Positions 1-5,892 of a stretch of DNA of 5,892 nt are shown here, in pieces. The notes below the pieces were generated by a model, which worked only from the letters and a program-made list of their open reading frames with translations, was not told the DNA's origin and ran no database searches. Location: contig JALXDW010000243.1 of the NCBI GenBank assembly GCA_027070385.1, positions 1 through 5,892 on the forward strand, given 5' to 3'. Numbering within the stretch: position 1 is the first letter of the stretch; each line of letters begins with the position of its first letter. This DNA is from Chromatiales bacterium (lineage in GTDB: Bacteria; Pseudomonadota; Gammaproteobacteria; UBA6429; Thiohalophilaceae). The position numbers and the translations under genes are program-made.

Positions 1-281
1 AATTACAGGAAACCGAGGACGCACTGTGGCCGGATAAAATGACTGAACAAATCATCCCGGCACATGAATTTCATTACTCAGCACTCTATAATATTGACCC
101 CGATTTAAAGTATGCCTATAACATTAAACGTGGTACGGGTATAAATGGTAAGAATGATGGGCTCATATACAAAAATTTACTTGCAAACTATACACATTTA
201 CGTGATACATCCAGGCACCATTGGACACAACGTTTCATTCGCTTTGTATCACAAATCAAAAATACAGCTAAAAGAGGTTAA
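1..281 (+). CDS. dsrN: DsrN-like siroheme amidase (CobB/CbiA family), C-terminal end, partial
   Basis: The reading frame is open from the left edge (first full codon at 3) to the TAA at 279-281, giving about 92 residues of a C-terminus; the ATG at 39 is internal, not the gene start. The fragment contains the AHEFHYS motif, then RGTGINGKNDGLIYKN and NYTHLR, which is how the glutamine-amidotransferase (GATase_3) domain of cobyrinic acid a,c-diamide synthases ends; the HEFHYS histidine belongs to the amidotransferase active site. On the fragment alone CobB/CbiA would fit equally well. The cysteine-free IscA-like gene starting 2 nt downstream points to DsrN, which in sulfur oxidisers is proposed to amidate siroheme to the siroamide used by dissimilatory sulfite reductase DsrAB. 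The protein is cytoplasmic. Family assignment is strong; the dsrN name rests on context. Confidence 0.8.
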   Translation, partial: LQETEDALWPDKMTEQIIPAHEFHYSALYNIDPDLKYAYNIKRGTGINGKNDGLIYKNLLANYTHLRDTSRHHWTQRFIRFVSQIKNTAKRG

Positions 282-283
282 TT

Positions 284-616
284 ATGTTTACAATCAGTGA
301 AGCCGCAGCAAAACAAATTAAAGAATCAGCAAAACAAAGCCAGAGCGAAGGGCTGCCATTACGTGTTGCCGCCAAAAAAAATGTCGATGGCAGTTTTCAT
401 TATGGCGTAGGTTTCGAGGAAACAACCAAAGAAGAGGACTTAGCCTTTAAATCACACGATATTACAATTCTAATCGCACCACAAAGTATGCCGTTACTGA
501 ACGGAACCGAAATGGATTTTGTACAACTGGACAATGGCGAAGAACATTTTATTTTCAAAAACCCGAATGATCCAAGCTATACCGCAGAAGACAACAACTC
601 AGAGCATAATCTGTAG
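284..616 (+). CDS. dsrR: DsrR, cysteine-less IscA/HesB-like protein
   Basis: 110 residues with the A-type carrier fold: an N-terminal MFTISEAAAKQI helix, a central LRVAAKK strand, DLAFKSHDITILIAP, then LLNGTEMDFVQ and a C-terminal FIFKNPNDP. A-type Fe-S carriers use one Cys after the LRLGV-like strand and a CGC near the end. This protein contains no cysteine: the first site falls in NVDGS (33-37) and the CGCG segment is replaced by a DPSYT tail. That is the hallmark of DsrR, known from Allochromatium vinosum as an IscA-like protein that does not bind iron or Fe-S clusters and affects sulfur oxidation and dsr expression. The start is supported by an AGAGG at 273-277, 6 nt upstream. It follows dsrN with a 2 nt gap, so the two are almost certainly co-transcribed. 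The product is cytoplasmic. Confidence 0.85.
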   Translation: MFTISEAAAKQIKESAKQSQSEGLPLRVAAKKNVDGSFHYGVGFEETTKEEDLAFKSHDITILIAPQSMPLLNGTEMDFVQLDNGEEHFIFKNPNDPSYTAEDNNSEHNL

Positions 617-633
617 TACACTGTTGATATATA

Positions 634-2298
634 ATGAACTCACCCACTCACCATTCCGAAGAGCCACTGCTTTGTCAGAAAGATACATCTGTCAAAAATC
701 TTCGTTTTTGGAAGAGTCCATTATGCGTGCCAATGCTTGTTTTAGCCTTTATCGTTATTGCACTAGGCGCAACATCTTTATGGGTTCTTAGTCCGGTCAC
801 AATCACTAAATTAATCAGCATACTCGGGCTGGTTATACTGGCTCTAACCACACTTATTATTCTCTATCAAAAGATACAGGAACGTTTGTTACTGCCTTTA
901 TCACAATTAAAATCATGGGCAATAGATATCAATGCAGGTAAATTATCAACCCGCCTGCCTGAATATTTACCCGGTGACTTTAATACTCTCGCAAAAAATA
1001 TTAACGAGTTGGGTGATCAAATCGAAAATCTGACATTGGACATGCAAAGTCAGGTAAAAAAGCAAACAGAACACATTGAACGTAAATCACATTCGCTGGA
1101 AATTGTTTACGACGTTGCAGCCAGCATTAATGTTTCCCGCAACCTTGACGACCTGCTCACCCGTTTTCTACATGGGCTCAAAGACGTGGTTAATGCCCGT
1201 GCTGCCGTCGTCAGGTTAATCACCGATGATAATCAAATGCGTCTTGTTGCCAGCCTGGGCTTTGATGAAGACCTGATGGAGCGAGAGCAACTTATTCCTT
1301 CAGAACACTGCTTATGTGGTACAGCATACCGGGATGGTAATGTGTTGTTTCAAAAAAATATCACACAATGTGATAAAATTATCGGGCGCCAGTTTTTTGA
1401 TGTTGATAATGTGCATATGATTGCCGTCCCTCTTCAATACAGAGATAAAACGCTCGGTGTATATAATCTGTTTGTCGACTCGGAAGACTTTGCCGAACCG
1501 GAAGATATCGAAGATCTGTTAACCAGTATCGGCCGCCATTTAGGTATGGCCATTGACAAAGCACGCTCCGATGACGAAGCTAACCGTTTTGCAATCATGG
1601 AAGAACGGAACCGTCTGGCACATGAACTGCACGATTCTCTTGCACAAACACTGGCCAGCTTGCGCTTTCAGGTTCGAGTACTTGATGAGAAGATACGCCT
1701 TGGTGAAGAACCCTCTATCTGGCATGAACTTGAAAAAATTGAAAACAACCTGGATGAAGCCTATCTTGAATTGCGCGAACTGATTACCCACTTTAGAGCA
1801 CCAATAGACAAACGTGGTCTGGTTCCAGCAGTTGAACACCTGATTGAGCGATTCAAATATCAGAATGACATTGCTATCTTTTTACAAAAAGAATGGAATG
1901 TACTCAGCCTGTCCCCCAATATTGAAGTGCAGGCTTTACGCATTATTCAGGAATCACTGAATAATATCAGCAAGCACAGCCAGGCACATGCCGTTCGTGT
2001 TATTATGCGCAGTACCGTACAAGGGGAATGCAGCATTTTAATTGAAGATGATGGTGTCGGTATGGATATTCCACCCGAGTCAGATCGAGTTTCAGGCGAT
2101 CATCTTGGCCTCAGTATTATGGATGAACGAGCCAAACGTATTGGTGGTACTTTCAAAATTGAAAGTGAACTGGGTGAAGGAACCCGAACAATTTTAACGT
2201 TTAATCAACAAAACCTGAATGATAGCATTGATGAAACCGGTGCCCGTGTACTGGTAACCCCTCCCTCGATTGCAACAAACCCCAAGGATAAAGAATGA
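634..2298 (+). CDS. NarX-type sensor histidine kinase with HAMP and GAF domains
   Basis: 554 residues, inner-membrane sensor kinase. Domains in order: a 30-residue cytoplasmic N-terminus; TM1 about 31-52 and TM2 about 57-78, separated by only a few residues; HAMP about 79-131; a coiled-coil linker ending LEIVYDVAASIN; GAF about 150-310; HisKA_3 with HELHDSLAQ, where H333 is the phospho-acceptor and HDxxxQ (D334, Q338) is the motif linked to phosphatase activity; HATPase with N-box (E440, N444), G1 (D473-G476) and G2 (HLGLSIM, G492). The periplasmic nitrate-binding domain of NarX/NarQ is missing, so nitrate sensing cannot be assumed. The GAF domain holds C226-x-C228 and C246, which could serve redox or metal sensing (inference). 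An in-frame TGA at 625-627 makes 634 the first possible ATG. No clear Shine-Dalgarno precedes it, which may mean coupling to dsrR translation. It overlaps the regulator gene by ATGA. Confidence 0.93.
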   Translation: MNSPTHHSEEPLLCQKDTSVKNLRFWKSPLCVPMLVLAFIVIALGATSLWVLSPVTITKLISILGLVILALTTLIILYQKIQERLLLPLSQLKSWAIDINAGKLSTRLPEYLPGDFNTLAKNINELGDQIENLTLDMQSQVKKQTEHIERKSHSLEIVYDVAASINVSRNLDDLLTRFLHGLKDVVNARAAVVRLITDDNQMRLVASLGFDEDLMEREQLIPSEHCLCGTAYRDGNVLFQKNITQCDKIIGRQFFDVDNVHMIAVPLQYRDKTLGVYNLFVDSEDFAEPEDIEDLLTSIGRHLGMAIDKARSDDEANRFAIMEERNRLAHELHDSLAQTLASLRFQVRVLDEKIRLGEEPSIWHELEKIENNLDEAYLELRELITHFRAPIDKRGLVPAVEHLIERFKYQNDIAIFLQKEWNVLSLSPNIEVQALRIIQESLNNISKHSQAHAVRVIMRSTVQGECSILIEDDGVGMDIPPESDRVSGDHLGLSIMDERAKRIGGTFKIESELGEGTRTILTFNQQNLNDSIDETGARVLVTPPSIATNPKDKE

Positions 2299-2963
2299 GT
2301 TTAAAAGTCTTATTGATTGATGATCACACTTTATTCCGTGTGGGACTGGAAGGTTTGCTCTCAACACGTGGTATAGAAATACTGGCTTCGGTTAATACTG
2401 GTATTGACAGTGTTGAACTGGTAAAAAAATTACAACCGGATATTGTTTTACTCGATATGCGGATGCCAGGTATTGATGGGCTCGGTGTACTTAAATTATT
2501 ACGCAGTGCTTATGATAGCCTTCCCGTTGTGATGCTAACGACAAGTACAGATGAAACAGATCTGGTTGAGTCACTTAAAAATGGTGCGCAAGGCTACCTG
2601 TTAAAAGACATGGAACCGGATGAGCTAGTGATAGCACTACGTGATATTGTCAATGGCAAAACAGTCGTCGCACCGGATCTTGCTCCTATACTTGCAAAAG
2701 CGGTTCAGGGTAAAACAGAAACAAAAGAGGAACCCACCAATAGTCCTTTTACTGGTCTCACACCACGTGAAACAGAAATTCTCGGCTTACTCGCTGAAGG
2801 TTTAAGTAATAAAGGCATTGCTAGAAATCTCGGGATTTCGGATGGTACCGTAAAATTACATGTTAAAGCGATTTTACGAAAGCTGGAAGTACATTCAAGA
2901 GTTGAAGCAGCTGTCATGGCAGTGCAGCATGGTTTAAATAAAAGTTCAGAAGAAACAAATTAA
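2295..2963 (+). CDS. NarL/FixJ-family response regulator
   Basis: 222 residues, cytoplasmic DNA-binding regulator and the evident partner of the kinase encoded just upstream. The receiver domain (about 3-120) has the acidic pair D9-D10, phospho-acceptor D54 (VLLDMRMPG), T82 and K104. A linker of about 30 residues leads to a LuxR-type helix-turn-helix (about 153-212): LTPRETEIL, NKGIARNLGIS, then the recognition helix GTVKLHVKAILRKL and SRVEAAV. The recognition-helix KLHVK (K187, L188, K191) aligns with the K-V-H-V-K of E. coli NarL that contacts the heptamer site, so related DNA targets are possible. The start is set by the ATGA overlap with the kinase stop and by AAGGA at 2284-2288, 6 nt upstream. 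Target genes are not visible; control of its own operon or of dsr genes is an inference. Confidence 0.93.
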   Translation: MSLKVLLIDDHTLFRVGLEGLLSTRGIEILASVNTGIDSVELVKKLQPDIVLLDMRMPGIDGLGVLKLLRSAYDSLPVVMLTTSTDETDLVESLKNGAQGYLLKDMEPDELVIALRDIVNGKTVVAPDLAPILAKAVQGKTETKEEPTNSPFTGLTPRETEILGLLAEGLSNKGIARNLGISDGTVKLHVKAILRKLEVHSRVEAAVMAVQHGLNKSSEETN

Positions 2964-2975
2964 AGAAGAACACAT

Positions 2976-3440
2976 ATGAAAAAATTCAGTCAATTAATCC
3001 AGGAATGTCTGGAACGAGTCAATGAGATCTTCCCCTGGGATCTGGAAGAGATGCTTAAACAGGATGATAAACCCCTGCTTATTGATGTACGTGAACCTGA
3101 CGAATTCAAAGCCATGCATATATATAATTCGATCAATGTACCTCGAGGCATTCTGGAAACATCCTGTGAGTATGACTTTGATGACACCATACCCGAACTT
3201 GTCGAAGCACGTAAAAAGGATGTTGTCGTTATTTGCCGTTCAGGTAATCGCAGTATTTTTGCTGCCGATGTAATGCAACAAATGGGTTACGAGAAAGTTG
3301 TTTCACTTAAAACCGGGCTGCGTGGATGGAATGATTCAGAATTACCTTTAATCAATGATAAATATGAAGATATTGATATTGACGATGCTGATGAATTCTT
3401 TGCACCTAAATTACGTCCAGAGCAGCTATCCCCCAAATAA
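2976..3440 (+). CDS. Single-domain rhodanese-family sulfurtransferase
   Basis: 154 residues with one rhodanese domain about 17-120: PWDLEEML at the N-terminal side, LLIDVREPDEF (34-44), HIYNSINVPRG (48-58), the active-site loop CRSGNRS (87-93) with C87 as the predicted persulfide-carrying cysteine, and the domain-closing SLKTGLRGWND. The six-residue CxxGxR loop is typical of thiosulfate or persulfide sulfurtransferases. No signal peptide is seen, so it should be cytoplasmic. The C-terminal 30 residues form an acidic extension (YEDIDIDDADEFF) that may be a docking tail (inference). The start is supported by AAGAAGAA at 2963-2970, and it lies 12 nt after the response regulator, probably the last gene of the run. 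Rhodaneses feed sulfane sulfur to TusA and DsrEFH in dsr-type oxidisers, which suits the neighbourhood; the actual donor and acceptor are unknown. Confidence 0.92.
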   Translation: MKKFSQLIQECLERVNEIFPWDLEEMLKQDDKPLLIDVREPDEFKAMHIYNSINVPRGILETSCEYDFDDTIPELVEARKKDVVVICRSGNRSIFAADVMQQMGYEKVVSLKTGLRGWNDSELPLINDKYEDIDIDDADEFFAPKLRPEQLSPK

Positions 3441-3443
3441 ACT

Positions 3444-4166
3444 TTATTGCTGGTTCCAGATACACTGCCCGCCACTTGCCTTATCCAGATCGTTTAAACG
3501 CTTCTGATGTGCTTCCAGCTCCTCGATGTTCGCTCGAATCACTTTTAACCCAGGCCTGTCTGAAGATACTTTCTCCTGTGTAATAGTCGTTATTCCATTT
3601 ATGGATTCATCTTCACTGTTAAGCGAAAGACTGCCTTGCCCACCTGTCATCGCCAGATAGGTATCTGCAAGAATCTCCGCATCCAGTAAAGCACCATGTA
3701 AAGTGCGTGATGAATTATCAATATGATAACGCTTGCATAAAGCATCCAGGCTATTTTTTTGCCCCGGGTGCATATTGCGTGCAAGCGCAAGCGTATCCAG
3801 TACGCTACAAAGTTCTTCTATCTTCCAGGCTTTCGTACCGGTTGCTTTTGCATATATCTGAAATTCATGATTCAAGAAACCGACGTCAAAGGGAGCATTA
3901 TGAATAATCAGTTCTGCACCACGAATATAATTAACAAAATCTTCAATAACATCCGCCATCACTGGTTTATCATTTAGAAACTCAAGCGTTATTCCATGAA
4001 CTTCCTGTGCACCTTCGTCAATATCCCGCTCGGGGTTAATATATTGATGAAAATTGTTATGGGTTAAACGACGGTTAACCAGTTCAACACAACCAATTTC
4101 TATAATACGATGACCTTGAGAGGTTTCCAGACCGGTTGTTTCTGTATCTAATACAATTCTGCGCAT
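3444..4166 (-). CDS. dnaQ: DNA polymerase III epsilon subunit, 3'-5' proofreading exonuclease
   Basis: 240 residues, matching the size of bacterial epsilon subunits. It removes misincorporated nucleotides as part of the Pol III core (alpha-epsilon-theta). The DEDDh exonuclease set is complete: ExoI D7 and E9 in LDTETTG, ExoII D94 in HNAPFDVGF, ExoIII H157 and D162 in HGALLDAEILADTYLAMTGGQ. After the catalytic domain, QGSLSL (177-182) looks like a beta-clamp-binding motif, in the position where E. coli epsilon has QTSMAF. The remaining tail of about 58 residues would bind alpha. The start ATG has AAGAG about 7 nt upstream. It lies 35 bp after rnhA on the same strand, unlike E. coli where the two are divergent, so it is probably co-transcribed. 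Its stop is 3 bp from the stop of the convergent rhodanese gene. Confidence 0.97.
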   Translation of the reverse strand: MRRIVLDTETTGLETSQGHRIIEIGCVELVNRRLTHNNFHQYINPERDIDEGAQEVHGITLEFLNDKPVMADVIEDFVNYIRGAELIIHNAPFDVGFLNHEFQIYAKATGTKAWKIEELCSVLDTLALARNMHPGQKNSLDALCKRYHIDNSSRTLHGALLDAEILADTYLAMTGGQGSLSLNSEDESINGITTITQEKVSSDRPGLKVIRANIEELEAHQKRLNDLDKASGGQCIWNQQ

Positions 4167-4201
4167 AGTGTTCTCTTAAATAAATGGTTTAAACCTTACT
4201 G

Positions 4202-4636
4202 TCAAAGTTCATCAATCCCTTTATTTGCCAGTTGATCTGCAATTTCATTCTCACGGTGACCAGAATGCCCTTTCACCCATTTCCATTCAATATCATGTTG
4301 CTGAATTTCATTATCCAGTGACTGCCAAAGGTCGACATTTTTTACCGGTTTTTTATTTGCCGTTTTCCAACCCCGTTTCTTCCAGTTGACTATCCATTCG
4401 GTTATCCCCTGCATCACATATTTTGAATCTGTTGTCAGTATGATTTTTGCAGGACGGGTAATGGCCTGCAAACCTTTAATTGCCGCCATTAATTCCATTC
4501 TGTTATTGGTTGTTTGCGGTTCTCCACCGTACAAGGTTTTTTCCTTATCAGCGTAACGCAGTAATACCCCCCAACCGCCAGGTCCCGGGTTACCTCGACA
4601 AGCACCGTCTGTAAAAATTTCAACTGTCTCGGTCAT
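4202..4636 (-). CDS. rnhA: Ribonuclease HI
   Basis: 144 residues, close to the 155 of E. coli RNase HI. The enzyme cuts the RNA strand of RNA-DNA hybrids (R-loops, primers) in the cytoplasm. All catalytic residues are present and fall at the same numbers as in E. coli: D10 ([17 protein letters not shown]), E48 ([11 protein letters not shown]), D70 (LTTDSKYV), H124 (VKGHSGH) and D134 (ENEIADQLA). The Trp-rich basic protrusion ([20 protein letters not shown], about 81-100), which helps bind the hybrid, is intact. The start overlaps the stop of the upstream methyltransferase gene by ATGA at 4633-4636, indicating translational coupling; the Shine-Dalgarno itself is weak (A-rich). dnaQ follows 35 bp downstream. 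Confidence 0.97.
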   Translation of the reverse strand: MTETVEIFTDGACRGNPGPGGWGVLLRYADKEKTLYGGEPQTTNNRMELMAAIKGLQAITRPAKIILTTDSKYVMQGITEWIVNWKKRGWKTANKKPVKNVDLWQSLDNEIQQHDIEWKWVKGHSGHRENEIADQLANKGIDEL

Positions 4637-5457
4637 TCTTTTAATTCTTCTTTATTTTTTAACTTTATATCATGATCATGTGGCATCATCGGTTCAACCA
4701 GACCGGCGACCACCTTCTTGGCATGCCAACGTGTGCGTATTGGTGTCAGAGTAACGGTACGCTTACGCGCTACAATAACATAGCCACCGCCAAAAATTCG
4801 CAACAACTTACTCAGAATAACTTCCAAAAACTCGAGTCGCTGCATCAAGCCTGGATGTTGTACCGGAGGTCGGTAATTATAATAATGAGTCACCACCACA
4901 TCAAAACCCAATAATGCTAACCAATCTTTTAGCCGGGAACTTGAAAAAAAACGCCCACACCAGGGGACACGTCTCTGGCCAATAAAAAAAATACGCCACA
5001 GCGCAAATAAACTGAAAGGGTTAAACCCCAAAATGACCACATGCCCTTCTGAAATCAATGCACGATCCACTTCCCGCAAAACATCGTGAGGTGCTTCACA
5101 GAACGCCAGCACATGCGGTAACACTAAAACATCAACAGAGTCGGATGCCAGTGGTAATCGATCAGGCAAGGTTTTAAAGCCGGCACGATTTAAAGGCTCC
5201 TCGGCAAGAAAATCGGTCACAAAATGATGGGATATGCGGCTAGAGCGTAGTAAATCCTGTTCTCCAGTCAGGCCAATTTGGCCAATATGATAGCCGAACA
5301 AGTTGGGCAAAATCTCATCCAGCTGTTGCTGCTCAAGCTTATCAAGATACAGACCAAAAGGTGATTGATACCACTCACGCAAACAACGCCATGCTTTTGG
5401 GAAAGGCGGGCAACCTTTAAATAAATTTCTATCCCAGAAGAATCTTGATTTTTCCAT
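4633..5457 (-). CDS. YafS-like class I SAM-dependent methyltransferase
   Basis: 274 residues from the ATG at 5457. A TTG three codons upstream (5464-5466) is in frame, but the ATG is preferred because neither has a clear Shine-Dalgarno. The fold is a Rossmann methyltransferase of the family found beside rnhA/gloB in gammaproteobacteria (YafS in E. coli). Visible parts: GYHIGQIG (55-62), a degenerate glycine-rich SAM-binding motif [20 protein letters not shown] (101-119), the motif IV region; and [17 protein letters not shown] (138-154), strongly characteristic of this family. The C-terminus is basic, then ends in a charged Lys/Glu-rich tail. No membrane anchor is seen. The substrate is unknown for the family. 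It is first in the leftward operon and overlaps rnhA by 4 bp. Confidence 0.88.
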   Translation of the reverse strand: MEKSRFFWDRNLFKGCPPFPKAWRCLREWYQSPFGLYLDKLEQQQLDEILPNLFGYHIGQIGLTGEQDLLRSSRISHHFVTDFLAEEPLNRAGFKTLPDRLPLASDSVDVLVLPHVLAFCEAPHDVLREVDRALISEGHVVILGFNPFSLFALWRIFFIGQRRVPWCGRFFSSSRLKDWLALLGFDVVVTHYYNYRPPVQHPGLMQRLEFLEVILSKLLRIFGGGYVIVARKRTVTLTPIRTRWHAKKVVAGLVEPMMPHDHDIKLKNKEELKE

Positions 5458-5467
5458 TATAAACAAT

Positions 5468-5486
5468 CAGTTACAGTTATCAGTTA
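5468..5486. repeat. Triple CAGTTA direct repeat
   Basis: CAGTTA occurs at 5468-5473, 5474-5479 and 5481-5486, the first two abutting and the third one base away. On the minus strand it reads as TAACTG repeats between the predicted promoter and the methyltransferase start, i.e. in the likely 5' untranslated leader. It could be an operator or a chance short repeat; no known factor is recognised. Confidence 0.5.
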
Positions 5487-5502
5487 AAGTTGAACATCTA
5501 AT

Positions 5503-5530
5503 ATAGTATTGCATTCATCCAAAGAGTCAA
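5503..5530 (-). promoter_or_regulatory. Putative sigma-70 promoter for methyltransferase-rnhA-dnaQ
   Basis: On the minus strand, TTGACT (5525-5530; 5 of 6 to the -35 consensus) is followed after 16 bp by TACTAT (5503-5508; 4 of 6 to the -10). The predicted transcription start near 5496 leaves a leader of about 40 nt before the ATG at 5457. It is the best hexamer pair seen upstream of the leftward operon. Confidence 0.42.
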
Positions 5531-5572
5531 ACTAGCCTATGCCGATTGTGGTGTAAATGTTAAATAAGTGGA

Positions 5573-5600
5573 CTGAATCGCTATCTAACTCTTCTATGAT
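5573..5600 (+). promoter_or_regulatory. Weak candidate promoter for the rightward lipoprotein gene
   Basis: TATGAT at 5595-5600 matches the -10 at 5 of 6, with a poor -35 (CTGAAT, 5573-5578) 16 bp upstream. A second -10-like TAAAAT lies at 5615-5620 without a convincing -35. The gene starting at 5656 needs a promoter in this stretch, but the choice is uncertain. Confidence 0.2.
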
Positions 5601-5655
5601 CTGTCATGCTCGAGTAAAATACCCCGCTAAGTCATTAAAGATTAATAACAAAAAC

Positions 5656-5892
5656 ATGCCAAAACTTCTCATTTTATTCTGTTGCCTTTTAACAACAGCA
5701 TGCAGCCTGCCCCAAAATGCAGACTCTGACAAAAATAATACCACAGATACATCCGCCGCCCCTCAAGTATCTGTTAAGCCACATCCCCCCATAACGGGAG
5801 ATGCCACTTACCCTGCTCTCACTCACACGGCTGCCGTCACCCGCATACCGACTCAACCCGTAAAAGATGTACAAAAATACGATACCGAGACC
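5656..5892 (+). CDS. Lipoprotein N-terminus, probable MltD-type lytic transglycosylase, partial
   Basis: The frame is open from the ATG at 5656 to the window edge (79 codons, no stop). It begins with a lipoprotein signal peptide: Lys3, hydrophobic LLILFCCLL (4-12), then TTAC, so C16 would be lipidated; Ser at +2 favours outer-membrane sorting. Residues 17-79 are low-complexity, rich in Pro, Thr, Asp and Asn, a typical disordered tether before a periplasmic domain. No catalytic motif is reached. In gammaproteobacteria the lipoprotein murein transglycosylase gene mltD is usually near gloB, this methyltransferase and rnhA/dnaQ, so MltD is the best guess from context. It is divergent from the methyltransferase gene across about 200 bp. 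The lipoprotein call is firm; the enzyme identity is inference. Confidence 0.6.
   Translation, partial: MPKLLILFCCLLTTACSLPQNADSDKNNTTDTSAAPQVSVKPHPPITGDATYPALTHTAAVTRIPTQPVKDVQKYDTET

Noticed and set aside
39..281. Independent 80-residue gene starting at the ATG at 39
   Set aside because: The frame is open to the left edge and the residues before the Met continue the CobB/CbiA-like C-terminal domain, so it is an internal Met.
630..635. Perfect TATAAT resembling a -10 box just before the kinase
   Set aside because: It overlaps the kinase start codon and has no recognisable -35 hexamer 16-18 bp upstream; in AT-rich sequence it is likely chance.
1540..1839. Minus-strand 99-residue open frame inside the kinase gene
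   Set aside because: It lies entirely within a strongly supported coding region, shows no known motif and has no ribosome binding site.
4186..4195. GGTTTAAACC palindrome between rnhA and dnaQ
   Set aside because: Ten-base self-complementary site without a loop, T-tract or repetition; too short to support a terminator or operator.
5458..5655. Possible small RNA, tRNA or mobile-element remnant in the divergent intergenic region
   Set aside because: No tRNA-like cloverleaf, stable GC-rich hairpin with T-tract, or inverted terminal repeats were seen; promoter elements and the short repeat account for what is visible.
5689..5874. Minus-strand 61-residue frame opposite the lipoprotein start
   Set aside because: Composition (Gly/Cys/Arg-rich) is the reverse complement of the Pro/Thr/Ala-rich lipoprotein tether, and no motif or ribosome binding site supports it.

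Overview
The window reads as a chromosomal segment of a sulfur-oxidising gammaproteobacterium with low to moderate GC. Two things support this. The left end carries the 3' end of a CobB/CbiA-type amidase gene followed directly by a cysteine-free IscA-like gene, the dsrN-dsrR pair found at the end of reverse dissimilatory sulfite reductase (dsr) operons. The right half carries the gammaproteobacterial methyltransferase-rnhA-dnaQ neighbourhood next to a probable mltD-type lipoprotein gene. Genus cannot be assigned from the sequence alone.

Positions 1-3440 (+ strand) hold five tightly packed genes: the dsrN 3' end, dsrR (2 nt gap), a NarX-type histidine kinase (17 nt gap), a NarL-type response regulator (ATGA overlap with the kinase) and a single-domain rhodanese (12 nt gap). 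The spacing suggests one transcriptional unit. The kinase has two membrane helices but almost no periplasmic loop, so it probably senses an internal signal through its GAF domain, which contains a Cys-x-Cys plus a third Cys. With DsrN (siroheme amidation for the sulfite reductase), DsrR (a DsrR-type regulatory/accessory protein) and a sulfurtransferase, the two-component system is a plausible controller of sulfur oxidation. That link is inferred from context.

Positions 3444-5457 (- strand) hold an operon read right to left: YafS-like SAM methyltransferase, rnhA (4 bp ATGA overlap) and dnaQ (35 bp gap). The replication and repair genes have all their catalytic residues. dnaQ converges on the rhodanese gene with only 3 bp between stop codons.

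Positions 5458-5655 form a divergent intergenic region of about 200 bp. It has a reasonable promoter for the leftward operon, a triple CAGTTA repeat in that operon's probable 5' UTR, and a weak rightward promoter candidate. From 5656 a lipoprotein gene starts and runs off the window. Its location suggests MltD, but no catalytic domain is visible yet.
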